A stretch of 64,000 nucleotides of DNA from Apiotrichum sp. Y4204 (taxonomy: Eukaryota > Basidiomycota > Tremellomycetes > Trichosporonales > Trichosporonaceae): the NCBI GenBank assembly GCA_025531455.1, contig JAMYHL010000015.1:620001-684000 (forward strand), given 5' to 3'. The position numbers were made by a program, and so were the translations under genes. The notes beneath the pieces are model-generated. The model ran no database searches, had not been told where the DNA came from, and worked only from the letters and a program-made list of their open reading frames with translations. Below are positions 33,591 through 45,065 of this stretch, one piece after another (the stretch's first letter is position 1; each line of letters starts with the position of its first letter).

Positions 33591-34709
33591 GGCGGAGGGA
33601 TTCTGTAGCACAGAGTCTCCAGTCTCGGCTGCCTCGGACGCCGTGGGTGCCACACTAGCTTCTGACTGGGAACTATGTAAAGCTCTGTGATTTTCTCGCA
33701 ATCTTCCTCTCTCTTCTGCGGTCGCGAAGTATCTCATCTCGAACAGTACCGTGACATTGCAGATGCGGAGTATATGGGATGGCTAGAGTTGGGGTTTAGG
33801 ACAGGGGGAGTGGGGGGCAAAGGCGGATTTGGAAGGAATTACTATTGTGCCAGTCGCGGCCATTAGCTTCCGGCTAAGGCCGGGGAAGGAGCTACTCTGA
33901 GCGGAAGGCCTCAGGGTTAAGTCACGTGACATGATGGCTGGTCGGTCTGGAAGCTCGCTCTCTCCGCTGTCCGAGTCCGCAAGCAGTTACCTCGGCGCCG
34001 GCGGGGATTGCGCCCCGCAGTGTATGCTCCGCCCCGAGCCTAATGGGTAGAGTACGTCGTGTCCCGAGTTCCGACGACGTCTGGCGGTGTCCGATATTAC
34101 ATTGTAAGGGATGGCTGGCGGCGCGAGAAGCATGAAGCGATGAACCCACCAGGTGCTAGATGCGGGCTTTTGCTGGATGCGTCTTGCGGGGTTCAATTGT
34201 CACGCTGCCCACAGGGTTCGGGTTCGAGGGTTCTTGTCAGCCATTATTAGCTTCCGTCGCTAGCCAGATTAAGCCGACGTCATTACCTCTTGCGTCAGCT
34301 GGCAGCTGGCAGGGAGGAGGGCGGCAACGGCATGCGGGCAACGCGGGGCACACAACGTACAACCGCCAGCACGCCGACCACAAACCCGCCGCACTGCTCG
34401 TTGCGGCCCTCGTCAACATCTCTCACTTCAACAGCACAGCGAGCAGGACCATTTCCTCCAGCACTTCTTCGTCCTCCTGCTCGCCAGATTATCCACCACC
34501 GACAGCAACACGGTGAGGAAAAAACCGGGTCGGTGCGATCTTAAGGTATATAGAACGGCGGCACCCCGCCTTCCTCTTTCCCCATCACTCTCATTCTCTC
34601 CTTCGATTGCATCTCCCCACTTTGCTGTATCACACACCGACCATCACGCTCGCTCCCACTCCTCTCTTGACACTTTTAACAACTTTAAACTTCCGCAAAT
34701 TTATCCACC
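33591..34709. other. intergenic, promoter of NVJ2-like gene
   Basis: No gene seen. Contains the palindrome GTCACGTGAC at 33921-33930 and a CT-rich leader from about 34560 to the ATG at 34710. Confidence 0.5.
33921..33930. promoter_or_regulatory. GTCACGTGAC palindrome
   Basis: Perfect 10-bp palindrome centred on CACGTG, about 780 bases before the NVJ2-like start. Candidate Cbf1-type site; function is inference. Confidence 0.4.
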
Positions 34710-37523
34710 ATGGGCGCGGCCTTGTCCAAAATGCCAGCCCCGACCCTCGGGTTCATGGGCATCGCGCTGATGGCCGTCCTGTGGTGTATCGCCCGCACCG
34801 GCCTCGTGAGCTTTGTCGTCTCCACCGTCGTTTTCAATGTCGCCGTTATTTATGTCGGCTATAGTGAGTATCTCGTGCGGGTTAGTGCTGGGAGTGGGAG
34901 AGGGGTTTCACTGGTGGCGGTCGCTCCGACCACATTCGTGTGACCCTCCCGACTCCAGCTTCGACTCCGAGACCGCGGCATTCGCCCCTGCATGCGTCGA
35001 CTAACTCCACCAGACGTCATTTTCTACTCGTTCACGACGCCCATCGGCGACCCAGACCCGCACAAGCAGCTGAAGAAGGCGCTCGAAGACAAGCTCATGC
35101 GCGAGGCCAACGAGAAGATTAAGCCCGCACCGGAACGCGAGATCGCCGGGTGGTTCACGATGCGCACGACATTTGCCGAACGCAAGGAGGCGGACCCGCT
35201 GTTTGAGGACAAGCGCGAGGAGGCTCCCGAGGCCGAGACCAAGAAGAAGAAGAACCTCGCCATGCGCACGATCGAAGGATACCGCCACATCACCAAGAAT
35301 GTCGCTGCCCCCGGCCCCCGTAACCACTTTCTCGTCCGCCTCAAGGGCAAGGTCCTCTTCGTGTACCGCCCTCCTGATGGGTTCAAGCCTACCTCGGATA
35401 TTCCCGAGAAGGACGACGCCCGCTTCGACTGCATCGGCGCCGTGTCGATAGACCAGCGCTCGGTCACCATAGAGGACCAACATGGTCCGTACGCCGGCAT
35501 CGAGGGCCGCTACTTCAACAAGCGCAATGCTATCGTGCTTCGTCCCGTCAAGTCTATCGACGGCAGGAAGTCCGGCCTCGGTATCATGTCCAAGGGCATG
35601 AAGGACATGAGCCCCGAGGAAGTCTCCGACTACGAGTCCAAATCGATATTCATGTTCAGCAGGAACAACTCTCTCACCGAGGACATGTACTTTGCCCTCC
35701 TCCGCGCCTCGGCCAAGCCCCCCCGCTACGACGAGGTCTTCTCCCGCCCCCATCTCAAATGGCTCATAGACGAGGTCTCCACCATGACCGACCCTAGCGG
35801 CCTTGGTTGGTTCAACGCGTTTGCCGGTCGCATGTTCCTCGGTACGAACCAGACTGCTCTCGTTGAACAATTTATAATCGAGAAGATCAACAAGAAGCTC
35901 GCTCTCGCCTCCCACGCTATTATCCGCAGAATCGAGGCCACCGAGGCCAACGTCGGACACATCCCCCCTCTCTTCTCCAACGCCATGCTTAAGCGCACCG
36001 ACATGAACGGTGACATTGCATTCCAGGCGCACATGGAGTACCGCCAGGCGCCCGAGCTCCCGGGCTCGGGTATCTGCATCACCATTGTCGCCGACATTGG
36101 CGTCACGGTCGTCACGCTCACCGTCCGTATTCGCTCGCTCTCTGGCGACGTCGAGGTCAAGATAAAGCAGGCCCCCACGAATCGCTTCTGGTGGGGCTTT
36201 GTCGAGCCCCCCAAGATGGACATGAAGATTGAGCCCATCCTTGGAAGCCGTCTCATCAACATCAGCTATGTGACAAGCTACATCGAGAGCAAGCTCCGGT
36301 ACGGCATGGCCGAGTCCATCATTCTCCCCAACATGGACGACATTCCGTTCTTCAACACCGAGGGCATGACGACTCGCGGTGGTCTCTTCAACGAGGCGGC
36401 ATACTTTACCCGTGCCGAGGACTTGCCCGTCTCGCGTCCATCCACCCCAGGAAGTGAACGCCCGGCCTCGCTCCCTCCCTCACAGACCGAGCAGGCTCAT
36501 CCCGCCCCTCCGCCCCGTTCCCGTACTCCTCCGTCGCCATCCAAGATCGCACGCAACCTCTCCAACCAGAGCATGCAGATATTCAAGCGCAAGGGAAGCC
36601 CCACCCCCTCGGAACCCGGATCGCCCTCCGAGGAGAAGCGCATGCGTGACTCGAACGACTTTGGTGCCCGCTCTGTCAACTCGACTTGCACCAATGACAG
36701 TAAAGCTAGCACCATCGCCAGCAAGACAAGCACCACTAGCATCGACACTGCCGACGACATGCAGGGCAAGCCGCTCGCCAGCGCCGCAGCGCTGCGTGAA
36801 ACCGCCCGCCGTGACCGCGAGGCCATGCGCTCGCAGACTGAAATCTTCAAGAACAAGGCGATGGGCTTCAAAAAGTTCTCAAACCTTGTCCAACGTCGTC
36901 CCAAGAACGACAGCGGGCACAGTACTCCGTCAACTTACTATGGTCCAGACTCCAATCCTCCAATCCGCACCTACCCTACTCTCTCCGTTATTGAGCGCCT
37001 CAACGCTGTCGCCGCCGGCGAGCACGACGTTGGCCGCCCCTCATCCGAGCCCCCTGCCGCCGAGTGGACGGACACCGCACTCCACTCCAGCCCTCCCCAC
37101 TCACCTCCCCCCCAGGAGCCCGCACCTCCTACTGTTCAGCAACCCTCTGCCCGCCACATGAAGGTGCCATCAGTCCCGAAACGCCCTGGCGTCGCGATGA
37201 GCCTCTCCTCCACGCCTGCCGAGCCTGTCATCTCGCGGCCCTCGCGCGAAATCCACCCCATCTCTGCCGGCATGTACCGCCGGAACTCGGACCCCGGACC
37301 TGAGGACGATGACAACTTCCCCCTCATCGTGCGGGACGAGGACGAGATCAAGCCCGTGCCGATTGAGCTCCTCCGTGCTCAGTGGAACGAACGCGACGAC
37401 GCGGAACACCTTCGGATGATGACCGACGCGCGCACGCCGGACATGCCCCGTCAGCCGCGCCCAGAAGACGACATCCGCCCCGTCCCCATCGAGGTCCTCC
37501 GCGCCTCTCGTGGCGGGTGGTAA
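34710..37523 (+). CDS. NVJ2: SMP-domain lipid-transfer protein (Nvj2-like)
   Basis: Two exons (34710-34863, 35014-37523) give 887 residues. Exon 1 holds the N-terminal membrane anchor (GFMGIALMAVLWCIARTGLV, then FVVSTVVFNVAVIYVGY). A PH-like domain follows at about residues 150-290 (NHFLVRLKGKVLFVYRPP, FDCIGAVSIDQRSVTI, SIFMFSRNNSLTEDMYFALL). The SMP domain spans about 300-520 (WFNAFAGRMFLGTNQTALVE, GSGICITIVADIGVTVVTLT, GSRLINISYVTSYIESKLRY). The TM-PH-SMP order is that of yeast Nvj2, which sits at ER-vacuole and ER-Golgi contacts and moves lipids such as ceramide. The C-terminal third is disordered and Ser/Pro-rich. It ends in a repeated motif: DEIKPVPIELLRAQW and, 40 residues on at the very end, DDIRPVPIEVLRASRGGW. 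Confidence 0.9.
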
Positions 37524-38499
37524 GCGAGGAACCTGTAGCAGTATTGTCGGACGGATTGCTTCCTGAATTGGATTTGGACTGGACACGCATAGACATTGGC
37601 ATACCCTTTATACTTTTGGATTGACAGCGTGATTGCTTGTAGGCTCAATGCAGGTGTTGTATTCTGAACTCTGAACCGCATTCGGGTACAGCAAACATTG
37701 ATGCGATGGCCCATTGCGGCGGCCGGGATGCCTGCGTTATCGTCGTCCATGCAGTCAGGGTGGGCACGGCTGTCCGGGAACAGTCGATCGGCGCAGCCTG
37801 TTGCATCTGTTGCACTTGCTGGCCCGTCTGTGCCTGTGTGCGCACACGTAGCCCGTGTCTGATGTTTTTTTCTTTATTTTTTTTTTACTCATGACCACAA
37901 GCTGAACGCTCAGCAATCCACAAAGGCACAGATCACAGATCCAGACAAGTGGTGGCAGTGACAAAAGTCTTGCCCGCGGTGATCAGACATGCATGCGTAT
38001 CAATACCATATTAGCTCTCTTTGTTCATGCAGGTTGAAATAATTTGCAGAGTATGTATGACCTCACCGCTGACTGCGGCTGAAGCGTCTGCACGGCTCTG
38101 CGCAGGGCTTGGCATCTCGGCGCCGCCGCCGCCGCCGCTGCCCGAGTTTGGTTTTCGGGCGTTGCGATTCCATTCCGTCCCTCGATCCCCCTCAAGGCCT
38201 CAAAGGCCTCGATCCGTCAGCAACCGTCTCTTCATCATCATCCTCATTCTCCTCAATCCTCATCTCGGTCGCCGGTTTCTTGTACTTCTTTTCATTTCGT
38301 TTCTCGCGGCACCTCCCCCCTCTCCCCCCTTCGCAGCCGCATCTCCGCGCCCCCGCCCGCGCCCTTGCCCGCCCCCACGCCACCCGTCTCACACAATTTC
38401 ACCGCCTCGACATTGACCGTCTACCCAGAGACACCGAGACACATTCCCGCCTTTTCCCAACTACTTCCCTCCTCTCTCTCCCCGTTCATTCTCGGCACG
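37524..38499. other. intergenic with T tract and CCG repeat
   Basis: Between two plus-strand genes. Holds a T-rich run at 37865-37887 (probable 3' region of the NVJ2-like gene), a CCG trinucleotide run at 38121-38139, and a CT-rich leader up to the next ATG. No gene seen. Confidence 0.5.
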
Positions 38500-39290
38500 A
38501 TGAACAACCCGCTCGGCTCGCAAAACGTGACGATCACGTACCAGTTTGTCGTCGTCGCCGTGGTCGCGTGCGGCATCTTCGCAGCAGCAGTCACGACGGT
38601 CATGTACCGCCGCCGCCGGCGGGCGGCGCTTGCACGGTGGAGCGCCACCGAAGGCCGGGAGCGGACGCTGGTGGTGCGCGACGGGACATTTGTCGAGGTG
38701 CCCCGGAAACGGAAGAAGGTCGGGCCGGAACCCAAGCTCTGGGACGTGGTTGTCGGCGAAGAGGAGGAGAGCGATGTCGACGAGGATGAGTCGCAGCGTT
38801 CGGAGCGCAGGCTCGTCGAAAAGACCTGGGACGAGGATGACGGGGCAAGTTGTTGGAACGTGAGTCACTGGCCCATGGATGACTGGCCTCCCTGGCTTCG
38901 TCTCTAGCTTGGCATTATTTGTTGTCTTCCCGCTGACGGCAGCCCACCTCTCTCGCCCTCGCGCCGCCAGGCAACCTGGACGCTATGCTGCTCATCGCGA
39001 TGCCGCACCCCGACCTCCCATTCGACCCCGTTCAGCCCGAGCGCTACGCCCCGCCGCCGTCTGTCCCAGCAGTAAACGAGTACGGCGAGGAGGTGCTCGA
39101 CCTGCCCGACCTCCAGCTCGGCGTTACGCATATCCCGCTCGCCCCGGGCGACTGGGACGAGGTTGCAGGGCTCGTGCCCCCGAAAGTGAAGAAGAACCGC
39201 GGAGACAAACAGCGCGCGGGCGAGAGCGAGGGACGCAGACGGGCCCGTGTCGATGGCTTTGCGAGGGCGCAGGCCTTGTTGCGTATCTAG
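38500..39290 (+). CDS. small single-pass membrane protein, unknown
   Basis: Two exons (38500-38859, 38943-39290) give 235 residues. A short polar N-terminus (MNNPLGSQNVTITYQF, with an NVT sequon) precedes one membrane helix (VVVAVVACGIFAAAVTTVMY) and an arginine cluster (RRRRR), which suggests N-out/C-in topology. The cytosolic part has a Lys-rich stretch (VPRKRKKVGPEPKLWDVVVG), an acidic patch (EEEESDVDEDESQRSERR), and a more ordered-looking Pro-rich end (PDLPFDPVQPERYAPPPS, LPDLQLGVTHIPLAPGDWDE). I do not recognise a family. An upstream in-frame ATG at 38365 would add 45 residues encoded by leader-like sequence and is disfavoured. It is convergent with NSE2. Confidence 0.68.
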
Positions 39291-39654
39291 TGATACCCCG
39301 ATGGCGTGCGCACGGCCGCAGCCATGACATCTATCATCACTGTCACGCACGCCCTCTTGCCATTACGATGACAGCTCCCGACTCTCTCACGATTACGACC
39401 GCCGAGGCTATCCGGCTGGATGGCGATTAGTGGCCACTGGCCAGACGCTCACGATCTCTCACATCCACTCTGACATTCCTGCACATCCTTGCACGTCCGC
39501 ACGAGCCTGCTACCTGGATTAGGATCGCTCCGTCCGTATTCTCCCCGGGCCTCTGATCCACATACTGCATTCATAGATTACATCTGTATATTCTACATGT
39601 ACGCGCCGCTGTCGGCGCTATTCGACGTACCCCGTGTCGACATGAGTATCTCGC
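39291..39654. other. intergenic between convergent genes
   Basis: 3' flanks of the small membrane-protein gene and NSE2. Nothing else seen. Confidence 0.5.
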
Positions 39655-41203
39655 CTAGAGCTCCTCGGCCTCCATCTCTTCCCGCCTGCGCTGGCGCTCG
39701 ACAAACCTGTCCGCTCTCTCTTGCATCGCCGGATCGCGCTACGGGTCAGCACTAATAATATCCCCGATGCTCACAATGATGCAGGCCCGCGTGAGGATGG
39801 CATGGCATCCGCTGACGGGGCACTTGGGCGGGCGATTCCGGACGCCCCGCTGGATGTGATGCATGATGGCCTCGTACGAGTAGTGGTGGTTACAGACCGT
39901 GCTGCCTGTCAGCCGGATCTTTTTTTAACGCTTACCTCTTGCATGCGTCCTGGAACGACGTGAGCGTAAGCGGACAGCGGAACGTCATCATCGAGCCGCC
40001 AAACTCGATGTCCTCGTCCTCGGGATCACCCGCCTCGTGCGGGAGCCACCGCGTAATGGGCGGCATGCCCTCGTCCTCGTGGTGCACCTCCCACACGGCC
40101 GTGCGGAAGCGGTTAAAGTCGTCGTCGTCCTTGACTGCAGGTCAGATACCGCAGACACAGTGGACTCACACTTTGCGCGCGTCGTGAGCTTGCTGTACTC
40201 CTCCAGCCTGTTGCGCACGCGCTTCGTCATGACGTCCGCCAGATCTTCCTTATCGTAAGCTTTGCAGCTTCTCGACACTCACCAGCTCGCCTTCGCGCTG
40301 GAGCTCGCTTAGCAGCTCTTCAATCACATCGTGCCAAATTTTGCGCTCGGCGTTCTGCTGAAGAAGGGCCAAAAAGTCGGCCTGAAGCTCGTTCATTTCC
40401 TGTCGTCAGCGGTGAACCGAAGTGGATGAAAGGGAAGACTTCATCCGCCGCGCATGCCACTCCAACTCAAACCCACCTCGTGATCCTCAGCAACCTGTTC
40501 CAGACCCCTGGCCGTGTCGATAAACGATTCGATAGCCTTGTCAATCTGAACCTCAAGATCGGTATACTTCTTGCCGAGGTCAATGAGCTGCGTGTCAGCT
40601 TCACTTCGAAGTGATAGACTCCCATCGGTGGGCCCCACCGCCCGCACTCACATGCTTCCTGCCCGCGCTAAACGTAACCGGCACGTCCCGGAACTCGTTG
40701 ACAGTCTGCAAAAGAGCGTTCGTCTCCTCTTCCGTAACCTGATCGTCCGCGGCATCGAGCCGGGCGCGCACAGTCTCGTAACTCTCCAGCTGGTCGATGC
40801 TCCCATGAAGCACGTCCAGCTCGTCGTACCATTTCGCCATGAGTGCCGCGCGCTCCCCCTCGTCCTGGATGTATGGCTCCGATTCGCCCTCCATTGTCTC
40901 CCGCCTCCTCTTCTCGCGGCTCTTCTCAGCCCGCTTCTCCTCTCTCCGCCGCGCCTTTTCCTCCAGCCGCCGCTTCTTCTCCTCCCGCCGAACGCGCCGC
41001 GCCTCTTCGCTCTCGTCAGAGTCGTCCTCCTCTACTTCCTCCTCGTCCTCGTCCTGCGTGTATTGCGTATTTTGGGTCCGCGCATTCCGACCGTGCCCAT
41101 CATCGTTGTCGCTGTCGTCAACCGCGACGATCTCGTCCTCGTCGTCGGGATCTTCGATGCGCCGCCGCGCGCCGCGGGAGGACGAGGCGTATGTTCGTGT
41201 CAT
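39655..41203 (-). CDS. NSE2: SMC5/6 subunit and SUMO E3 ligase Nse2/Mms21
   Basis: Seven exons (41203-40652, 40587-40477, 40399-40283, 40248-40170, 40134-39936, 39901-39775, 39738-39655) give 422 residues. The acidic, then Lys/Arg/Glu-rich N-terminus contains a long charged helix (about residues 60-105). The middle is helical (WYDELDVLHGSIDQLESYET, EVQIDKAIESFIDTARGLEQ) and would pair with Smc5. Near the C-terminus is the SP-RING: CPLTLTSFQDACKSTVCNHH, YSYEAIMHHIQRG, KCPVSGCHAIL, with the family's Cys/His ligands present. Nse2 sumoylates repair and cohesion proteins at damaged or stalled DNA. At 422 residues it is longer than yeast Mms21 (267) because of the charged N-terminus. Four introns are 34-36 nt. 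It is divergent from RPA1. Confidence 0.92.
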
Positions 41204-41623
41204 GGGTGTTGGAGGCGGAGCTGTGGGAAGGAGGGCAAAGGTTGAAGCAACAGGTGGCGAAAGGTGATGATGAGGAGATATCGCGCGGGAGATTCTGTTG
41301 ACCTGGACCTGTCATGAACTGGACGTCTCGTTGCACGACGCGGTCCAACGCGTGAGCACGGAGATGGGTTCTCAGTCCGCATTTTGCTTTGGCCGTACCC
41401 ACAAACATCACGTGACTCCGACACGCGTCTCTTTTCCAAGTCGCGTCGCGCGCAGCCCGCGCCAGAGTCCTGGAAATGAGCCCAGAGTCCAGTCAACCGC
41501 GATTCAACCAGCAGGCAGGGCGTGGGTATTTCTTTCGTGTTCATCATCATCACCACCACTTGTTCTCTCTTTCTCGCCACCCATCTCAACCCCATCCCTC
41601 TTCCATCCCATCTCCTATTCAAG
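41204..41623. promoter_or_regulatory. shared divergent promoter of NSE2 and RPA1
   Basis: The 420-bp gap between the two start codons contains two MluI boxes ACGCGT (41348-41353 and 41423-41428) and TCACGTGA (41408-41415) between them. ACGCGT is the binding site of the fungal MBF complex, which drives G1/S genes, and RPA1 is a classical MBF target. CT-rich leaders flank each ATG. Confidence 0.6.
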
Positions 41624-43660
41624 ATGGCGTCCCCTCTCACCGCCGGCTTCTGCACGCTGGTGTACAACTCGGCCGAGACGCCCTCGGGCAACCCGACGCT
41701 GCAGGTCCTGAGCGTCAAGCGCATCAACGCGCCGGCCGCGCAGAACACGAAGGCGACGACCGACCGCTTCCGGTAAGAGTATTACCACCCTGCTGTTCTC
41801 ACACCGCAGCGTCATCCTCTCGGACGGCTCGCACTTTATCCAGGCCATGCTCGCCACCCAGCTCAACCACTTTGTCGAGGACAACCAGCTCGACAAGTAT
41901 GTCGTTATCAAGCTCACCAACTTTGTCACCAACTCGGTCCAGAGCCGCAAGTGAGTTTGGATCAGAATCTCCTTAAACTCACACACAGGCTCATTATTAT
42001 TCTCGGCCTCGAGATTGTTCCATGGCAGGGTGACAAGATTGGCGACCCCAAGTCTCTTGACGGCGCAGCCCCCGCGCCTGCTCCCGCTGCTCCCGCACCC
42101 GCGAGGGGAGACGCGTCCAACAACCGCCCGGCACAGCCGGCCCGCCCCCGCCCCGCCGGCAAGGACATGGGTCCCATCTTCCCCATCGAGGGTCTTAGCC
42201 CGTATCAGAACAAGTGAGCTGAGAGGGCTCGGACGCTTAGCTAATGTCAGGTGGACGATCAAGGCGCGTGTGACGCAGCGGTCGGAAATCAAGCACTGGT
42301 CGAACCAGCGCGGCGAGGGCAAGCTCTTTAGTGTAACCCTCATGGACGAGACGGGCGAGATCCGCGCAACGGGCTTCAACGACGCCGTCGACCAATTCTA
42401 CAACGTCCTCGAGGAGGGCAAGGTGGGTTCTTTATCGCTATCCGCCTGACAGCAGGTGTTCTACATCTCCCGCGCAAGGATCAACATTGCCAAGAAGCAG
42501 TTTAGCACCGTCAACAACGAGTATGAGATTACGTTCGAGAGCAACACGGAGATTACACCGTGTGACGACGACTCGGTGCCGCAGATCAAGTACAACTTCC
42601 AGGGCCTTGGTGACCTCGAGGCGCTCCAGAAGGACGCGATCACCGACGTCATTGGCGTTGTCAAGGAGGTCTACGACCTGGGATCTGTCACTTCCAAGGC
42701 GACCCAGAAGCCAGTAAGGATAAGGATTTTGGCCACCACTGACCTCAGTTTGCCAAGCGCGATATCCAGCTCGTGGACACTAGTGGCCGCCAGGTGCGCC
42801 TGACGCTGTGGGGCAAGACGGCCGAGACGTTCGACCACCAGGACGAGCCGGTGATTGCGTTCAAGGGCGTCAAGGTCAGCGATTTTGGTGGTCGTTCGCT
42901 GTCCATGTTCTCGTCTGCCACCATGTCGATTAACCCGGATCTCCCGGAGGCACACTCGCTGCGCGGGTGGTACGATGCTGAGGGCCGTAACAAGTCGTTC
43001 ACAGCGTACACAAACTCTGGTGTCTCAGGTGCAGGTGAGACGGTGCGCCCGAGCGAGATCAAGTCGATTGGCCAGGCAAAGGACGAGCAACTGGGCATGA
43101 GCGACAAGCCCGACTTTTTCACTACGGCCGCCACTATTATGTTCATCAAGCGCGAGACGTTCTCCTACCCATCATGCGCGAACCCCGACGGATGCAACAA
43201 GAAGGTCATCGATGAGGGCGCTTCGTGGCGTTGCGAGAAATGCGATCGCTCGTGGCCTGCCCCTGTCCATCGGTGAGCTACCCAAAATATGACCAAGCTG
43301 ACAACAGATACATCCTCCAACTCAACATTATGGACTACTCTGGCGGGCTGTGGGTCACGGCGTTCAACGAGGTCGCGGAACAGATCATGGGCATGTCGGC
43401 CAACGACCTCGTAGAGCTGCGCGACACGAACGAGCCCGCCTTTGAACGCGCATTCATAAAGGGCGCAGCGACAGAGTGGAGCTTCCAGATGATGGCCAAG
43501 CAGGACACGTTCAATGTGGGTGCTCTCCCCTCGTATAACCCAGTACTGACATTTTCAGGACCAGGTCCGCGTGCGGTACCAGTGCCGCCGGCTCGCGGCG
43601 ATCGACTATGCGGCCGACAGCGCACACCTCATCCAGCAGATCAGCGCCATTTCAGTGTAA
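41624..43660 (+). CDS. RFA1: replication protein A large subunit (RPA1)
   Basis: Eight exons (41624-41772, 41810-41950, 41989-42213, 42251-42422, 42456-42713, 42749-43272, 43308-43515, 43559-43660) give 592 residues, the usual size. Domains in order: N-terminal OB fold (residues 1-120), Pro/Ala linker, then DBD-A ([20 protein letters not shown]) and DBD-B ([20 protein letters not shown]). DBD-C carries the zinc ribbon C458-x5-C464-x12-C477-x2-C480 and ends in the trimerisation helix ([19 protein letters not shown]). RPA coats single-stranded DNA in replication, repair and recombination. The stop codon is followed at once by AATAAA (43661-43666), a polyadenylation-like signal. It is divergent from NSE2 and convergent with the Borealin-like gene. 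Confidence 0.97.
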
Positions 43661-43934
43661 AATAAATGCCCATGTGCAGTGTGAGGTGTAGAGACGACTG
43701 AGATGGTGCGAAGGAGGATCGAGTCGAGCATCGCGGTTATATAGTCCCAAAACGTCCCGTAAACAGCGAGAGCTCCCCGCCTCGTGCAGGCCACAACTCA
43801 GATGTAGTAGAAACTGTGTAGTTTGAAACATGCAATATCATGTCGTGCAGAGGAGGAGTACAGAACAGCAGAAGGTACAAGTGGGGGAATGGATAGGAGG
43901 GGCAGACGGACAAGAACTACAGTATTGACTGGCA

Positions 43935-45065
43935 CTAATCCTTGAGTGCGCTCCACTCTGCCATGCGCGCCGTGAGCGCACGCACCACCTCCTCCTGCAA
44001 GCGGACCTTGACGCGGCGCTTCTCCTCGTCGTCGAGCCCACTCTCCGCGAGCTCGGCATCAATCTGCCCCGGCTCCGCGCGTGTGGGGTCAAACGTCATC
44101 GTCCGCCCGTCGCTAAGCGTGATGCTAATCTCAGTACTCTCCGCATCGGCCTCAGCCGCGCCCTGTCGGAAAAGCAGCGACGGTGCGCGCTTGCCTTTGC
44201 TCCGCGCGCTGGCGGAGCGCTGCGAGCCAGATTGAGAGAGCGCACGGCGCTCCATCACCTCTGGGTCGGGAAGCTCGTCGGAATCGGAAGAGCCCTCGGA
44301 ATCGGTGTGCTCGGCATTGACGTCCACGGGCGATCCGGCAGCGGAGAAGAACGACTCGTTCCGCCGCGGCGCGCGCGGTTTGGGCGTCTTGGGAAGGTGC
44401 GGGTTGAACACGTGGTCCTGCGGAAGCGTCGACTTGCCCGTCGCGGCTGGGAGGGCGGTTTTGGCCGTCTTGATGCTCTTCTTGGCTGTTGTGCGGCGCT
44501 TGCCAGCAGCAGGGGTGACGGCGGCCTTGCGCGGGTTCTTGGAATTGCGCGATGGCGTGCTGGGTGACTGTGCGCGTTTCCTGTAAGAGAGTGAGCCACG
44601 AGATCAATACACACCACTCATCTCCACTCACCGCTTAGCAGCCGCGACGACCTCTGCCTCGTCGCGTTCCGGATGCAGCGAGGAAAACTGCTTTTTCGCG
44701 AGGGCCATGTGCGTCTCGGAAAAGCTGCCTGCCCAGCATGCCTCGAGGTCGCCGAGCGTCATGGAGAGCATGGCGCGGGGGATCATGAGCAGGTCCGCGT
44801 CCGCGAGCGCCATAAACGCCGTGAGGGCATTGTCGAGGTTGGTGCGCATGTCGCGCGTGCGATGCTCGACTGTTGTTAGAAGCTGGGATAGGGACCACAT
44901 TAGGTATCTCGGCTCCATGAGACGTTAGAATGGCGACTCACTCTCGACGTCAAAGTTGTCGAGCACGGCCTGCTGGGCCTGCTTCGCGCCCTTGCGCTTC
45001 GGGGTCTGCATCGCCACGGCCTTGGGCGTCGTCGGCGGCAGGCGGCGGGTCTTGGTCGACGCCAT
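43935..45065 (-). CDS. Borealin-like chromosomal passenger protein
   Basis: Three exons (45065-44942, 44869-44632, 44580-43935) give 335 residues. The N-terminus is basic (RRLPPTTPKAVAMQTPKRKG). The conserved block that follows, LDNFDVEIEHRTRDMRTNLD, then ADLLMIPRAMLSMTLGDLEA, matches the Borealin/Nbl1 N-terminal helix that bundles with Survivin and INCENP to place Aurora B at centromeres. Next is a Lys/Ala/Pro-rich basic linker with many SP/TP sites (possible Cdk targets), then an acidic stretch. The C-terminal domain (EISITLSDGRTMTFDP, then a charged helix to WSALKD) could be the Borealin dimerisation domain. It is much longer than yeast Nbl1 (73 residues) and closer to animal Borealin, as in other basidiomycetes. 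Confidence 0.78.
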
